A DNA stretch of 12,984 nucleotides from Alphaproteobacteria bacterium. GTDB lineage: Bacteria; Pseudomonadota; Alphaproteobacteria; GCA-2731375. Made by a program: the position numbers and the translations under genes. Positions 6,861-12,984 of the stretch are shown piece after piece (within the stretch, counting starts at the first letter, position 1; every line of letters begins with the position of its first letter). The notes beneath the pieces were generated by a model. The model was given only the letters and a program-made list of their open reading frames with translations, was not told the DNA's origin and searched no databases. The DNA is taken from positions 1-12,984 of the forward strand of contig JASLMY010000141.1 in assembly GCA_030746295.1 (NCBI GenBank). The letters are read 5' to 3'.

Positions 6861-6928
6861 TTCCCGCTCACGCGGAATCACTTCTCGGAAGTGGCTAGGT
6901 CTGGATTCTGCCAGTTCGCGTCCAGACC
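6861..6928. other. Cluster of three hairpins just after the second crotonase
   Basis: Three inverted repeats lie in a row after the crotonase stop at 6855: TTCC-c-GC/GCGGAA (6861-6877, one bulge), CACTTC-TCG-GAAGTG (6879-6893, perfect 6 bp) and GGTCTGGA/TCCAGACC (6898-6928, perfect 8 bp around a 15-base loop). None is followed by a T-run. They could act in Rho-dependent ending or mRNA 3'-end protection, or be remains of a repeat element. The GC content falls from here onwards. The rest of the gap up to 7089 shows no supported gene. Confidence 0.45.
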
Positions 6929-7089
6929 ACCACCAAGAATCCCCGTTTCATTAGAGACTGCTTAGCGGAGATACCTGGCCCTGAAAAGACATTCGGCACT
7001 CATCCAATCGCGGCGACCACCGTCGTCATTGCAGGAGGTTGCCTTCTCCGCTCGGCACCGTGCTAAATTGGCAGCGGGAGGACGCCAGC

Positions 7090-8871
7090 TTGGCGGAACG
7101 AAGAAAACTCGCGGCGATCCTGGCGGCAGACGTGGTCGGGTTCAGCCGGCTGACCGGTGCAGACGAAGACCGCACATTGGCACGCCTGCGCGCGCTGCGC
7201 AGCGACGTCATTGATCCGACCATTGCCGTCCACAACGGACACGTGGTGAAACGGACGGGGGATGGTGTGCTCGTCGAGTTTCGCAGCGTCGTCGATGCCG
7301 TGCGCTGCGGTATTGAAATCCAAAATTCGATGATTGAGCGCAACGCGGGCTTGCCCCCGGAGCGCCGGATCGAATTTCGCATCGGCGTTCATCTTGGTGA
7401 TGTCGTCGAGGAAAGTGATGGCGATTTGATGGGCGACGGCGTGAACATCGCGGCGCGTCTCGAAGGCATCGCCTCAGCGGGCGCCATATGCCTGTCCGAG
7501 GACGCGTATCGCCAAGTGCACACGCGCCTCGACCTCGCGGTGATCGATCTTGGTGAGACCGAGCTAAAAAACATCGCGCTGCCGCTACGGGTCTACTCGC
7601 TGCAGGTCGGTGGCTCGGATCAGGCCGGCGAAGGGGTGGTCGCAACGGAACAGCCGAAGGACCGACCTCAGCTTCCCGGCAAGCCGTCTATTGCGGTCCT
7701 CCCCTTCACCAACATGTCGGATGATCCCGAGCAAGAGTATTTCGTCGACGGCATGGTCGATGACATCATTAGCTCGCTGTCGCGTTTCAATCAGCTATTC
7801 GTCATCGCGCGGAATTCGAGCTTCACCTATAAGGGCCGCGCGGTCGACGTGCGTCAGGTGGCCGATGAGCTGGGTGTGCGTTACGTGCTCGAAGGGGGCG
7901 TACGCAAGGCGGGAAGCCGGTTGCGTATTACCGGCCAGTTGATCGATGCCGCGACCGGAGGACATTTATGGGCGGATCGTTTCGACGGCACGGTCGAGGA
8001 CGCCTTCGAATTTCAGGACAAGATTACCGAGAGCGTCGTCGCCGCAATAGAGCCAACGATACGGAAAGCGGAAATCGAGCGGGCGCGCCGCAAACCGGTC
8101 GGTAATCTGGATGCCTACGACCTCTATTTGCGGGCGCTGCCCCAACTCTACGCCTTTCGCCCAGACGAAAATCGTTCCGCGCTTGATCTGCTCGGCAAGG
8201 CGATCGAACTCGAGCCAAGCTACGCTCCGGCGCTGGCGCATGCCGCTTGGTGCCTAGAGCAGCGTCTCACGAGAAATTGGCCGTGCATCGGCGCCGATGA
8301 TGAAGAACGGGCGATCGCCCTGGCGCGCAGGGCGCTCGCCGCTGGCGGCGACGACGCCGTTACCGTGGTCCTGTCCGGGTTCGTCCTCCTAATGGTGGGC
8401 CGGGACTACACGACGGGATTGGATGCTATGCATCGTGCGGTAGAGCAAAACCCGGGGTCGGGTTTTGTGAACTTTCTCGCGGGCACAGGACTTGTCTACG
8501 GCGGCGAGCATGAAGAAGCTTTGTCCCTCCTGCGGCGGGCAATGATGCTCGGCCCGCTCGATCCAAGCTACTACATGTATCTGATGGTTGCCGGCTGGGC
8601 AGAGCTTTTTTGCGGCCGTCCCGCCGAGGCTTTGGCCTTGGCCGAGCGCTCAGCGGCGCTTTACCCCGATTGGGACTCGATCTATTGGGCGATGGTCCCG
8701 GCTTATGTTCAGCTCGATCGCCTGCCGGAGGCGCGGGCCGCGCTGACAAAATATCGATCGCTTGCGCCGAACATGACGGTCTCCGAGCTCCGCCGCCTGC
8801 TTCCTCTCAGATACCCCTCTCCGCTAGAGATGACCCTCGACGGTCTCCGAGCCGCCGGTCTGCCCGAGTAG
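7090..8871 (+). CDS. Class III adenylate/guanylate cyclase with TolB-like domain and TPRs
   Basis: A soluble three-part protein of 593 residues. The N-terminal class III cyclase domain (about 6-172) makes cAMP (or cGMP) from the NTP. All usual active-site residues are present: metal ligands D14 (AADVVGFS) and D58 (KRTGDG), base-recognition K54 and D116, and N119 and R123 of GVNIAAR. The TolB/FlgO-like middle domain (about 199-322) shows SIAVLPFTNMSDDPEQEYF and GVRYVLEGGVRK. Tetratricopeptide-like helices (about 340-590) follow, as in other proteins of this layout in alphaproteobacteria. There is no signal peptide or membrane segment. The start is TTG 7090 because GGGAGG lies 8 bases upstream and family members begin MAERRKLAAILAADVVG; the frame is open 17 codons further up, where TTG 7039 abuts its own GGAGG. 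GC content is visibly lower than in pyk, suggesting a different origin. The input signal and target are unknown. Confidence 0.9.
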   Translation: MAERRKLAAILAADVVGFSRLTGADEDRTLARLRALRSDVIDPTIAVHNGHVVKRTGDGVLVEFRSVVDAVRCGIEIQNSMIERNAGLPPERRIEFRIGVHLGDVVEESDGDLMGDGVNIAARLEGIASAGAICLSEDAYRQVHTRLDLAVIDLGETELKNIALPLRVYSLQVGGSDQAGEGVVATEQPKDRPQLPGKPSIAVLPFTNMSDDPEQEYFVDGMVDDIISSLSRFNQLFVIARNSSFTYKGRAVDVRQVADELGVRYVLEGGVRKAGSRLRITGQLIDAATGGHLWADRFDGTVEDAFEFQDKITESVVAAIEPTIRKAEIERARRKPVGNLDAYDLYLRALPQLYAFRPDENRSALDLLGKAIELEPSYAPALAHAAWCLEQRLTRNWPCIGADDEERAIALARRALAAGGDDAVTVVLSGFVLLMVGRDYTTGLDAMHRAVEQNPGSGFVNFLAGTGLVYGGEHEEALSLLRRAMMLGPLDPSYYMYLMVAGWAELFCGRPAEALALAERSAALYPDWDSIYWAMVPAYVQLDRLPEARAALTKYRSLAPNMTVSELRRLLPLRYPSPLEMTLDGLRAAGLPE

Positions 8872-8894
8872 AACGCGGAGCGAGACCCGCGTTC
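8871..8894 (+). terminator. Hairpin terminator candidate after the cyclase gene
   Basis: GAACGCGG and CCGCGTTC (8871-8878 and 8887-8894) make a perfect 8-bp stem with an 8-base loop beginning at the last base of the stop codon. A run of six T lies at 8915-8920, about 20 bases beyond the stem, too far for a textbook intrinsic terminator. The remaining gap to 9072 shows no supported gene. Confidence 0.42.
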
Positions 8895-9072
8895 GAGGTT
8901 GGTCTGGTATTGGCTTTTTTGTCTGGTTCCGGGCGGTCCGGCATCACGGGCAGAGTACCCCCGAATTCTGCCACCAGGGGCCGAATGTCGGGGACCCCAA
9001 ACAGCTGGACATCCTCGACCTGGCTTGGTTCGCTAACGGCTCTGCGGTATCGCACGAAGAAGGAGTGCGCCA

Positions 9073-10464
9073 ATGAAGAACTCGCCGTCCTCCCATTCCC
9101 TGGCGTCATGCCTGGCAGACTTCGCCGTCGCATTGTCGTGGGACGACATACCCGAGGCCGTTCTGAACCGCGCCAAGTTGCAGATTCTCGACGCCCTTGG
9201 GACAGGTATTGCCGCCACCGCCTATCCCTTCGCTGGGTCGACCATCGCAGGCGTGCGCGAATTCGGCGGAAAGGGTCCGTGTTCGGTCATCGGACACCCC
9301 GACAAGCTGGTGGCCCGGGATGCCGCCTTGGCCAATGGCGTTCTCGTCCATGGCCTCGATTTCGACGACACGCATCTCAGCAGCATCGTGCATCCGACGG
9401 CCGCCTGCCTGCCTGCCGCCCTGGCGATGGCGGAGACGACCGGTGCCGGCGGCAAGGAAATGCTGGCCGCGTTTGTCGCCGGAATGGAAACCGCCATACG
9501 CATAGGACTGGTGGCGGACGGCGCTTTCCATCACGCGGGCTACCACGCCACTGCGATCGCTTCGCATTTCAGCTCGTCCGTCATCGCGGGCAAGCTTCTC
9601 GGGTTGGATGCGGCGGCATTGACCTCGGCGCAAGGCATTACCGGCAGCACCGCGGCTGGAATTCAGGTCTTCCTCGAAGAGGGCGCCTGGACGAAGCGGC
9701 TCCACCCGGGTTGGGGGGCGGTGGCCGGGATCACGGCGGCGTATCTGGCGCGCAATGGCTTCGTCGGACCCAGTCGACCTTACGAAGGCAAGTTCGGACT
9801 ATTTGAAACCCACTTCCAAGGCAATGCGGCGGAAACCGATCCGAACCAGCTCGCCGACGGTCTGGGTGAACGATGGCGTCTCGCCGAAACCGCCATCAAG
9901 CCCTATCCGGTGTGTCACTTCATTCACGGATGCGCCGATGCGGCGATCGAATTGAGCCATGAGGTGAATGCGTCGGATATCGAAACGGTAGAGGCGCTGT
10001 TGCCCGAACCGACGCTGCCCATCGTCGCGGAACCGGCCGAGGCGAAGATGGCGCCACAAACCGATTATGAAGCGAAATTCAGCGCTCAATTCGTGGTCGC
10101 CGCGTGCCTGGCGCGGGGACGGTTCGGACTGGCGGAACTGTCGGACGCGGCCCTGTCGGACCCTGAACTGACCGCGTTGACGAAGCGCGTTCGCTGTTCG
10201 GCCGATCCGGATACGGCGTTTCCCGACTATTTCTCGGGTGGCGTGCGCGTAGCGTTGCGCGATGGCCAAACCCTTGCCCGTCATATCCGCGTCAACAGTG
10301 GTGCCGGCGAACGCCTCCTCGATTCAAACGGGGTCGCCGCCAAGTTCCTCGCCTGCGCCGAGACCCAAATCGGTGCCGACAGTGCAGAACGCATTTGCGA
10401 TCTTGTGCTGACTTTGGAACGGCACGAGAGCGCCGCCCTTGGCGCAGCGTTGGCGGCAGGTTGA
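9073..10464 (+). CDS. MmgE/PrpD-family protein (2-methylcitrate dehydratase-like)
   Basis: A 463-residue member of the MmgE/PrpD family, which includes 2-methylcitrate dehydratase and cis-aconitate decarboxylase; many members have no known substrate. The all-helical first domain holds LQILDALGTGIAA (35-47), the family's characteristic HGLDFDDTH (93-101) and HPTAACLPAALA (107-118). AGYHATAIASHFSSSVIAGKLLGLD lies near 154-178, then GITGSTAAGIQ, the KRLHPGWGA motif and KPYPVCHFIHG. The C-terminal domain has QTDYEAKFSAQF and SGGVRVAL. The length is normal and no frameshift is seen. The start is ATG 9073, with AAGGAG 7 bases upstream. It is not beside prpB, prpC or any other methylcitrate gene, so a propionate role is not supported by context. 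GC is lower than in the flanking core genes, as for the cyclase gene upstream. The downstream gene converges on it. Confidence 0.92.
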   Translation: MKNSPSSHSLASCLADFAVALSWDDIPEAVLNRAKLQILDALGTGIAATAYPFAGSTIAGVREFGGKGPCSVIGHPDKLVARDAALANGVLVHGLDFDDTHLSSIVHPTAACLPAALAMAETTGAGGKEMLAAFVAGMETAIRIGLVADGAFHHAGYHATAIASHFSSSVIAGKLLGLDAAALTSAQGITGSTAAGIQVFLEEGAWTKRLHPGWGAVAGITAAYLARNGFVGPSRPYEGKFGLFETHFQGNAAETDPNQLADGLGERWRLAETAIKPYPVCHFIHGCADAAIELSHEVNASDIETVEALLPEPTLPIVAEPAEAKMAPQTDYEAKFSAQFVVAACLARGRFGLAELSDAALSDPELTALTKRVRCSADPDTAFPDYFSGGVRVALRDGQTLARHIRVNSGAGERLLDSNGVAAKFLACAETQIGADSAERICDLVLTLERHESAALGAALAAG

Positions 10465-10490
10465 GCGAGGACCGTCAAATTGAACTATGA

Positions 10491-10608
10491 GATGCCCCAT
10501 GCGCAGATTGGGAGGTTGGAATATCTGGGAAGATCGCTGTGACTGGCATGGGGCAAAATGGGGTCGGATCGCTACGCGCCTCGCCATGACGATCAGAGGG
10601 CTCGCAAT
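10491..10608. repeat. REP-like intergenic repeat between converging genes
   Basis: This stretch between two converging stops is dense with symmetry. TGCCCCATGC (10493-10502) and GCATGGGGCA (10546-10555) are perfect inverted arms. A second pair, GATCG and CGATC (about 10567-10594), encloses a minus-strand core TCATGGCGAGGCGCGTAG. GATCGCT appears at 10532 and again at 10567. The minus-strand core resembles the 'GTCATTGCGAG...GCGAAGCAATCC' class of dispersed palindromic repeats found in many alphaproteobacterial genomes; that likeness is from memory, not a search. It is lower in GC than its surroundings and I see no coding signal in it. The rest of the gap (10465-10643) holds nothing else I can name. 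Confidence 0.55.
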
Positions 10609-10643
10609 AGCGAACCAACGAACCCCATCAGCATTGATATGCT

Positions 10644-11201
10644 TCAAATCTTCTCGCCGCGAACCTTCTTCTTCAGCCGCTTCACTTCGGCCTGGGCGTG
10701 ACGAAGGTTGGGGTTGACGGCGAGCGCGCGCTCGAAGGCATCCAGCGCCTTGGCCTCTTCGCCCAGCGCGTTGTAGATCAGTCCGAGGCCGCTCAAGGCG
10801 CCGAAATGGCGCGGCTCCAGTGCCAGGGTCCGCTCGACGTCGACGATCGAATCCCGATAGCGTCGCATCAGGAACAGGACCGTCGCCCGCTTGTTCCAGC
10901 CCTCGGCATAGTCGGGCGCGATCTCGACCACGTTCGAAAGGATGTCGAGGCTGTCTTGGTAGCGGTTGAGGCTCATCGCCTCGAGGCCCTGGCGCATCAG
11001 CAGGTTGACGGTCGGGCTCTCGGTCTGGAGCCAGGTCGACCAGATCTGGGCCTCGACCAGCGAGGCCTGAAGCGGCGAGGGCGCTGCCTGCAATTGGCCG
11101 AACAGGCTGTCGAGGCGCGGGTCGTTCTGATCCGCCGCCGCCGGAGCCACGGCGAGGCCCGCGACGAGCACGGCAACCATCCCGAGGAGCGCGTGTCGCA
11201 T
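10644..11201 (-). CDS. Secreted/periplasmic tetratricopeptide repeat protein
   Basis: A 185-residue protein with a clear signal peptide: MRHALLGMVAVLVAGLAVAPAAAD, with probable cleavage after AAA at 21-23 and no lipobox cysteine. About three TPR units follow (roughly 65-170), for example GLEAMSLNRYQDSLDILSNV, a WNKRATVLFLMRRYRDSI unit, and ALSGLGLIYNALGEEAKALD. The tail is basic (RLKKKVRGEKI). TPRs are protein-binding scaffolds; the partner is unknown. The gene starts 20 bases after the Nudix stop on the same strand, so it is probably the last gene of the glcF run. Its ATG has no well-placed ribosome site (GGGAG is 16 bases away), but a promoter-like pair lies immediately upstream. GC-rich codon use matches glcF rather than the MmgE gene. 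Confidence 0.87.
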   Translation of the reverse strand: MRHALLGMVAVLVAGLAVAPAAADQNDPRLDSLFGQLQAAPSPLQASLVEAQIWSTWLQTESPTVNLLMRQGLEAMSLNRYQDSLDILSNVVEIAPDYAEGWNKRATVLFLMRRYRDSIVDVERTLALEPRHFGALSGLGLIYNALGEEAKALDAFERALAVNPNLRHAQAEVKRLKKKVRGEKI

Positions 11202-11208
11202 GGTGACT

Positions 11209-11236
11209 AAGATAGCACTCCCTATCCTGCGGCCAA
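11209..11236 (-). promoter_or_regulatory. Possible internal promoter for the TPR gene
   Basis: On the minus strand, TTGGCC (11236-11231, 4 of 6), a 16-base spacer and TATCTT (11214-11209, 4 of 6). Transcription would then begin at about 11202, one base before the ATG. The -35 lies inside the last Nudix codons. Both elements are moderate; read-through from glcF is the simpler alternative. Confidence 0.28.
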
Positions 11237-11641
11237 CACGCGGCGGAAATAATCCCGGTACTCAGGCAACGCCAAGTCGAGTGCGACGGCTTCGGCCAGC
11301 GAAAACCAGCCGATCTCGGTATGCTCGTCGGAGGCAAGGCGGGGCTCGCCGCCGGACCAGTCGTGGACCGTGAAGAGGTGGTAGACGTGCGGGTCGTTGA
11401 TCTCGGGATTCGGCTCGTCGATCTCCCCCAACGCCGAGAAGCGATTGGGCGTCACGCCGACCTCTTCCTCGACCTCGCGCACCAGGGTTTCCTCGATGCT
11501 CTCGCCCGCTTCCAGGTGGCCGCCGATGACGTCCCAGACACCCGGGTAGCGCCGGCGATGCCCCGACCGCCTCGCCAGCAGCACGAGACCATCGCGAACC
11601 ATGATCGCCAAGGCGCATCGCTGTGTGCCTCCGTCAGGCAT
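11222..11641 (-). CDS. Nudix hydrolase (MutT-like)
   Basis: A 139-residue Nudix pyrophosphohydrolase, which splits a nucleoside diphosphate linked to another moiety (X) with Mg2+. The Nudix box GX5EX7REUXEEXGU is complete at 41-63: G41, E47, R55, E56, E59, E60, G62 and V63. The preceding LLARRSGHRRRYPGVWDVIGGHL is typical of small MutT-like members that act on nucleotides; the substrate is not predictable. The frame is open 11 codons further up to 11674. I chose ATG 11641 because the longer form begins with a basic stretch inside glcF coding sequence, whereas this ATG overlaps the glcF stop by 8 bases (ATGCCTGA). That points to translational coupling in one operon. A link to glycolate oxidation, such as removing oxidised nucleotides, is only speculation. 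Confidence 0.9.
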   Translation of the reverse strand: MPDGGTQRCALAIMVRDGLVLLARRSGHRRRYPGVWDVIGGHLEAGESIEETLVREVEEEVGVTPNRFSALGEIDEPNPEINDPHVYHLFTVHDWSGGEPRLASDEHTEIGWFSLAEAVALDLALPEYRDYFRRVLAAG

Positions 11642-12965
11642 GACTTTTCGCCGGTGCCTTGCCGCGCGTTGCATTCAGAGCCGCCAGCGGCGTCGGTTTC
11701 GGCCCACCGGTGGCCCAGTCGAGCAGCTCCACCGTGTGCACCACCGGCAGGTTGGTGCCGTCGGCGATCTGTTCTAGGCAGCCGATGTTGCCGGCGGCGA
11801 CCAGGTCCGCATCGGTGCTCTCGATGTTAGCGGCCTTGCGGGTCTTGAGGCGGTCGGCAAGTGCGGGCTGCAGCATATTGTAGGTGCCGGCAGAGCCGCA
11901 GCAGAGGTGCGCCTCGGGCACCGACCTGACCTCAAAGCCGGCCCGCTCGAGCAGCGCTTTCGGCTCGACCGTGACCCGCTGGCCGTGCTGCAGCGAGCAG
12001 GCGGCGTGATAGGCGACGGAGAGCCCGCCGGTCTCGACCCTCGGCTCGAGATCGAGACGCGCCAGCAGTTCCGAGACGTCGAGGGTAAGGTCGCTGACCG
12101 TCCGCGCCTTCTCAGCCCAGGCCGGGTCGTCGCGCAGTATGAAGCCATAGTCCTTGACGACGGTGCCGCAGCCGGACGCGTTGACGACGATGGCATCCAG
12201 GCCACCACCCGCCAGCTCCGCCGCCCAGGCCGCGACGTTGGCCTTTACCTGGGACAACGCCGCCGGCTCGGCGCCCAGATGATGCGCCAACGCGCCGCAG
12301 CAGCCGGCACCGGCCGCGATCACCACCTCGACACCGTGGCGGGTCAAGAGGCGCACCGTCGCCTCGTTGATCGCCGGGCGCAGCACCGGTTGCGCGCAAC
12401 CGCTCAAGAGGGTGACGCGCAGGCGCCTGGGCCCCTCGGCCGGGAAGACCTGCGGCCGGTCGACGTCCGAGCGGCTGGAGAGGTGGCCGGGCGCCATTTC
12501 CACGAGGCGCCTGAGCGCACCGGGCAGAAGGCCGCGAAACGGGCGCGCCAGTGCCGCACCGACGAGGGCCAGGCGAAAGCGGCCCGGCGAGGGCAGGACA
12601 AAGAGCAACAGACGGCGCAGCAGGCGCTCGGCCAGCGGCCGGACATAGGTTTGGGCGATATGGCGGCGGCCATGGTCGGCCAAGTGCATGTAGTTGACGC
12701 CCGAGGGACAGGTCGTCATGCAGGCGAGACAGCCGAGACACCGGTCGACATGGCCCACCACCTCGGCATTCGGCGTCGCGTCGGCCTCCAGCATGTTCTT
12801 GATCAGGTAAATGCGTCCACGCGGGCTGTCGAGCTCGTCGCCCAGCAGCACATACGTCGGGCAAGTCGCGGTGCAGAAACCGCAATGGACGCAGGCACGC
12901 AAGATGCGCTCCGATTCGGCGACGTCCGGATCGGCAAGCTGGGCCGGGGAGAAGGCGGTCTGCAC
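11634..12965 (-). CDS. glcF: Glycolate oxidase iron-sulfur subunit
   Basis: GlcF is the electron-transfer subunit of the GlcDEF glycolate dehydrogenase, which oxidises glycolate to glyoxylate at the inner membrane. The 443 residues fit the family. Two ferredoxin-type [4Fe-4S] motifs are intact: C25, C28, C31, C35 (CVHCGFCTATCP) and C76, C79, C82, C86 (CLGCLACMTTCP). Between them is GDELDSPRGRIYLI, characteristic of GlcF. Two CCG-domain cysteine motifs follow, GAGCCGALAHHLG and HLCCGSAGTYN, with YHAACSLQHGQR between. The start is GTG 12965, giving the family's usual MQT-F-S opening; AGGG lies upstream and the preceding reading frame ends one base before the GTG. The C-terminus overlaps the Nudix start by 8 bases. 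glcE lies immediately upstream at the window edge. Confidence 0.96.
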   Translation of the reverse strand: MQTAFSPAQLADPDVAESERILRACVHCGFCTATCPTYVLLGDELDSPRGRIYLIKNMLEADATPNAEVVGHVDRCLGCLACMTTCPSGVNYMHLADHGRRHIAQTYVRPLAERLLRRLLLFVLPSPGRFRLALVGAALARPFRGLLPGALRRLVEMAPGHLSSRSDVDRPQVFPAEGPRRLRVTLLSGCAQPVLRPAINEATVRLLTRHGVEVVIAAGAGCCGALAHHLGAEPAALSQVKANVAAWAAELAGGGLDAIVVNASGCGTVVKDYGFILRDDPAWAEKARTVSDLTLDVSELLARLDLEPRVETGGLSVAYHAACSLQHGQRVTVEPKALLERAGFEVRSVPEAHLCCGSAGTYNMLQPALADRLKTRKAANIESTDADLVAAGNIGCLEQIADGTNLPVVHTVELLDWATGGPKPTPLAALNATRGKAPAKSHA

Positions 12966-12966
12966 C

Positions 12967-12984
12967 TCAGACGCCCTGGAACAT
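12967..12984 (-). CDS. glcE: Last codons of the upstream gene, probably glcE (runs off the right edge)
   Basis: The six codons up to the window edge read MFQGV and a TGA stop at 12969-12967. The stop is one base before the glcF GTG, the tight spacing expected in a glcDEF operon. GlcE proteins (the FAD-binding subunit) commonly end in an NPGRM-x-x-G-V type tail, which MFQGV would fit. Identity rests on gene order and five residues only. Confidence 0.5.
   Translation of the reverse strand: MFQGV

Noticed and set aside
7039..7089. TTG 7039 or GTG 7060 as the cyclase start
   Set aside because: TTG 7039 directly abuts its GGAGG and GTG 7060 is too far from one; TTG 7090 has GGGAGG at 8 bases and gives the family's normal N-terminus.
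6905..8973. Short direct repeat ATTCTGCCA (6905-6913 and 8965-8973) as ends of a mobile element
   Set aside because: Nine bases with no flanking similarity, no terminal inverted repeats and no transposase; compatible with chance.
10324..11337. A 337-codon minus-strand frame covering the TPR gene, the repeat and the MmgE end
   Set aside because: It is out of frame with the TPR gene, which has a clear signal peptide and repeats; the part over the repeat is simply a repeat read as protein.
1..12984. CRISPR arrays, tRNA or rRNA genes, toxin-antitoxin pairs, phage or integrase genes
   Set aside because: No regularly spaced repeats, no cloverleaf or rRNA-like sequence and no recognisable proteins of these kinds on either strand.

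Overview
The window looks like chromosomal DNA of a GC-rich alphaproteobacterium, probably a Rhodospirillales-like lineage. This rests on the strong G/C third-position bias, FNR-type TTGAC-N4-GTCAA boxes, a glcE-glcF arrangement and GTG/TTG starts; it is inference from style, not a database match. Eleven genes can be supported, two of them cut by or lying at the window edges. No stretch of more than 300 bases lacks a gene; the largest gaps (about 160 to 235 bases) are described as features or in the neighbouring gene entries.

Left part (1-3490): the start of an unidentified minus-strand gene, a minus-strand luciferase-like (LLM) oxidoreductase, then divergently hemN (oxygen-independent coproporphyrinogen III oxidase) and a Crp/Fnr-family regulator. 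hemN and the regulator gene each carry the same near-perfect FNR-type box about 42 bases before a start codon. The regulator has the ExxSR recognition helix expected to read that box, but lacks both an N-terminal iron-sulfur cysteine cluster and a cAMP phosphate-binding cassette. This is the most coherent functional unit here: low-oxygen or NO-responsive control of haem synthesis.

Middle part (3599-6855): a canonical crotonase (enoyl-CoA hydratase) with both catalytic glutamates, pyruvate kinase, and 30 bases later a second crotonase that has lost both glutamates. These suggest acyl-CoA breakdown feeding central carbon metabolism.

Right-middle part (6856-10643): visibly lower-GC DNA with hairpins at its left edge and a REP-like repeat at its right edge. 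It contains a class III adenylate cyclase/TolB-like/TPR protein and an MmgE/PrpD-family protein. It has the look of an acquired segment, though no integrase or transposase is visible.

Right part (10644-12984, minus strand): the last codons of a probable glcE, then glcF (glycolate oxidase Fe-S subunit), a Nudix hydrolase overlapping glcF by 8 bases, and a secreted TPR protein. This is a compact run probably read as one operon.

I did not find a clearly new multi-gene system. The best leads are the twin-box regulator/hemN circuit with apparently leaderless starts, the glutamate-less crotonase beside pyruvate kinase, and the low-GC segment with its repeat.
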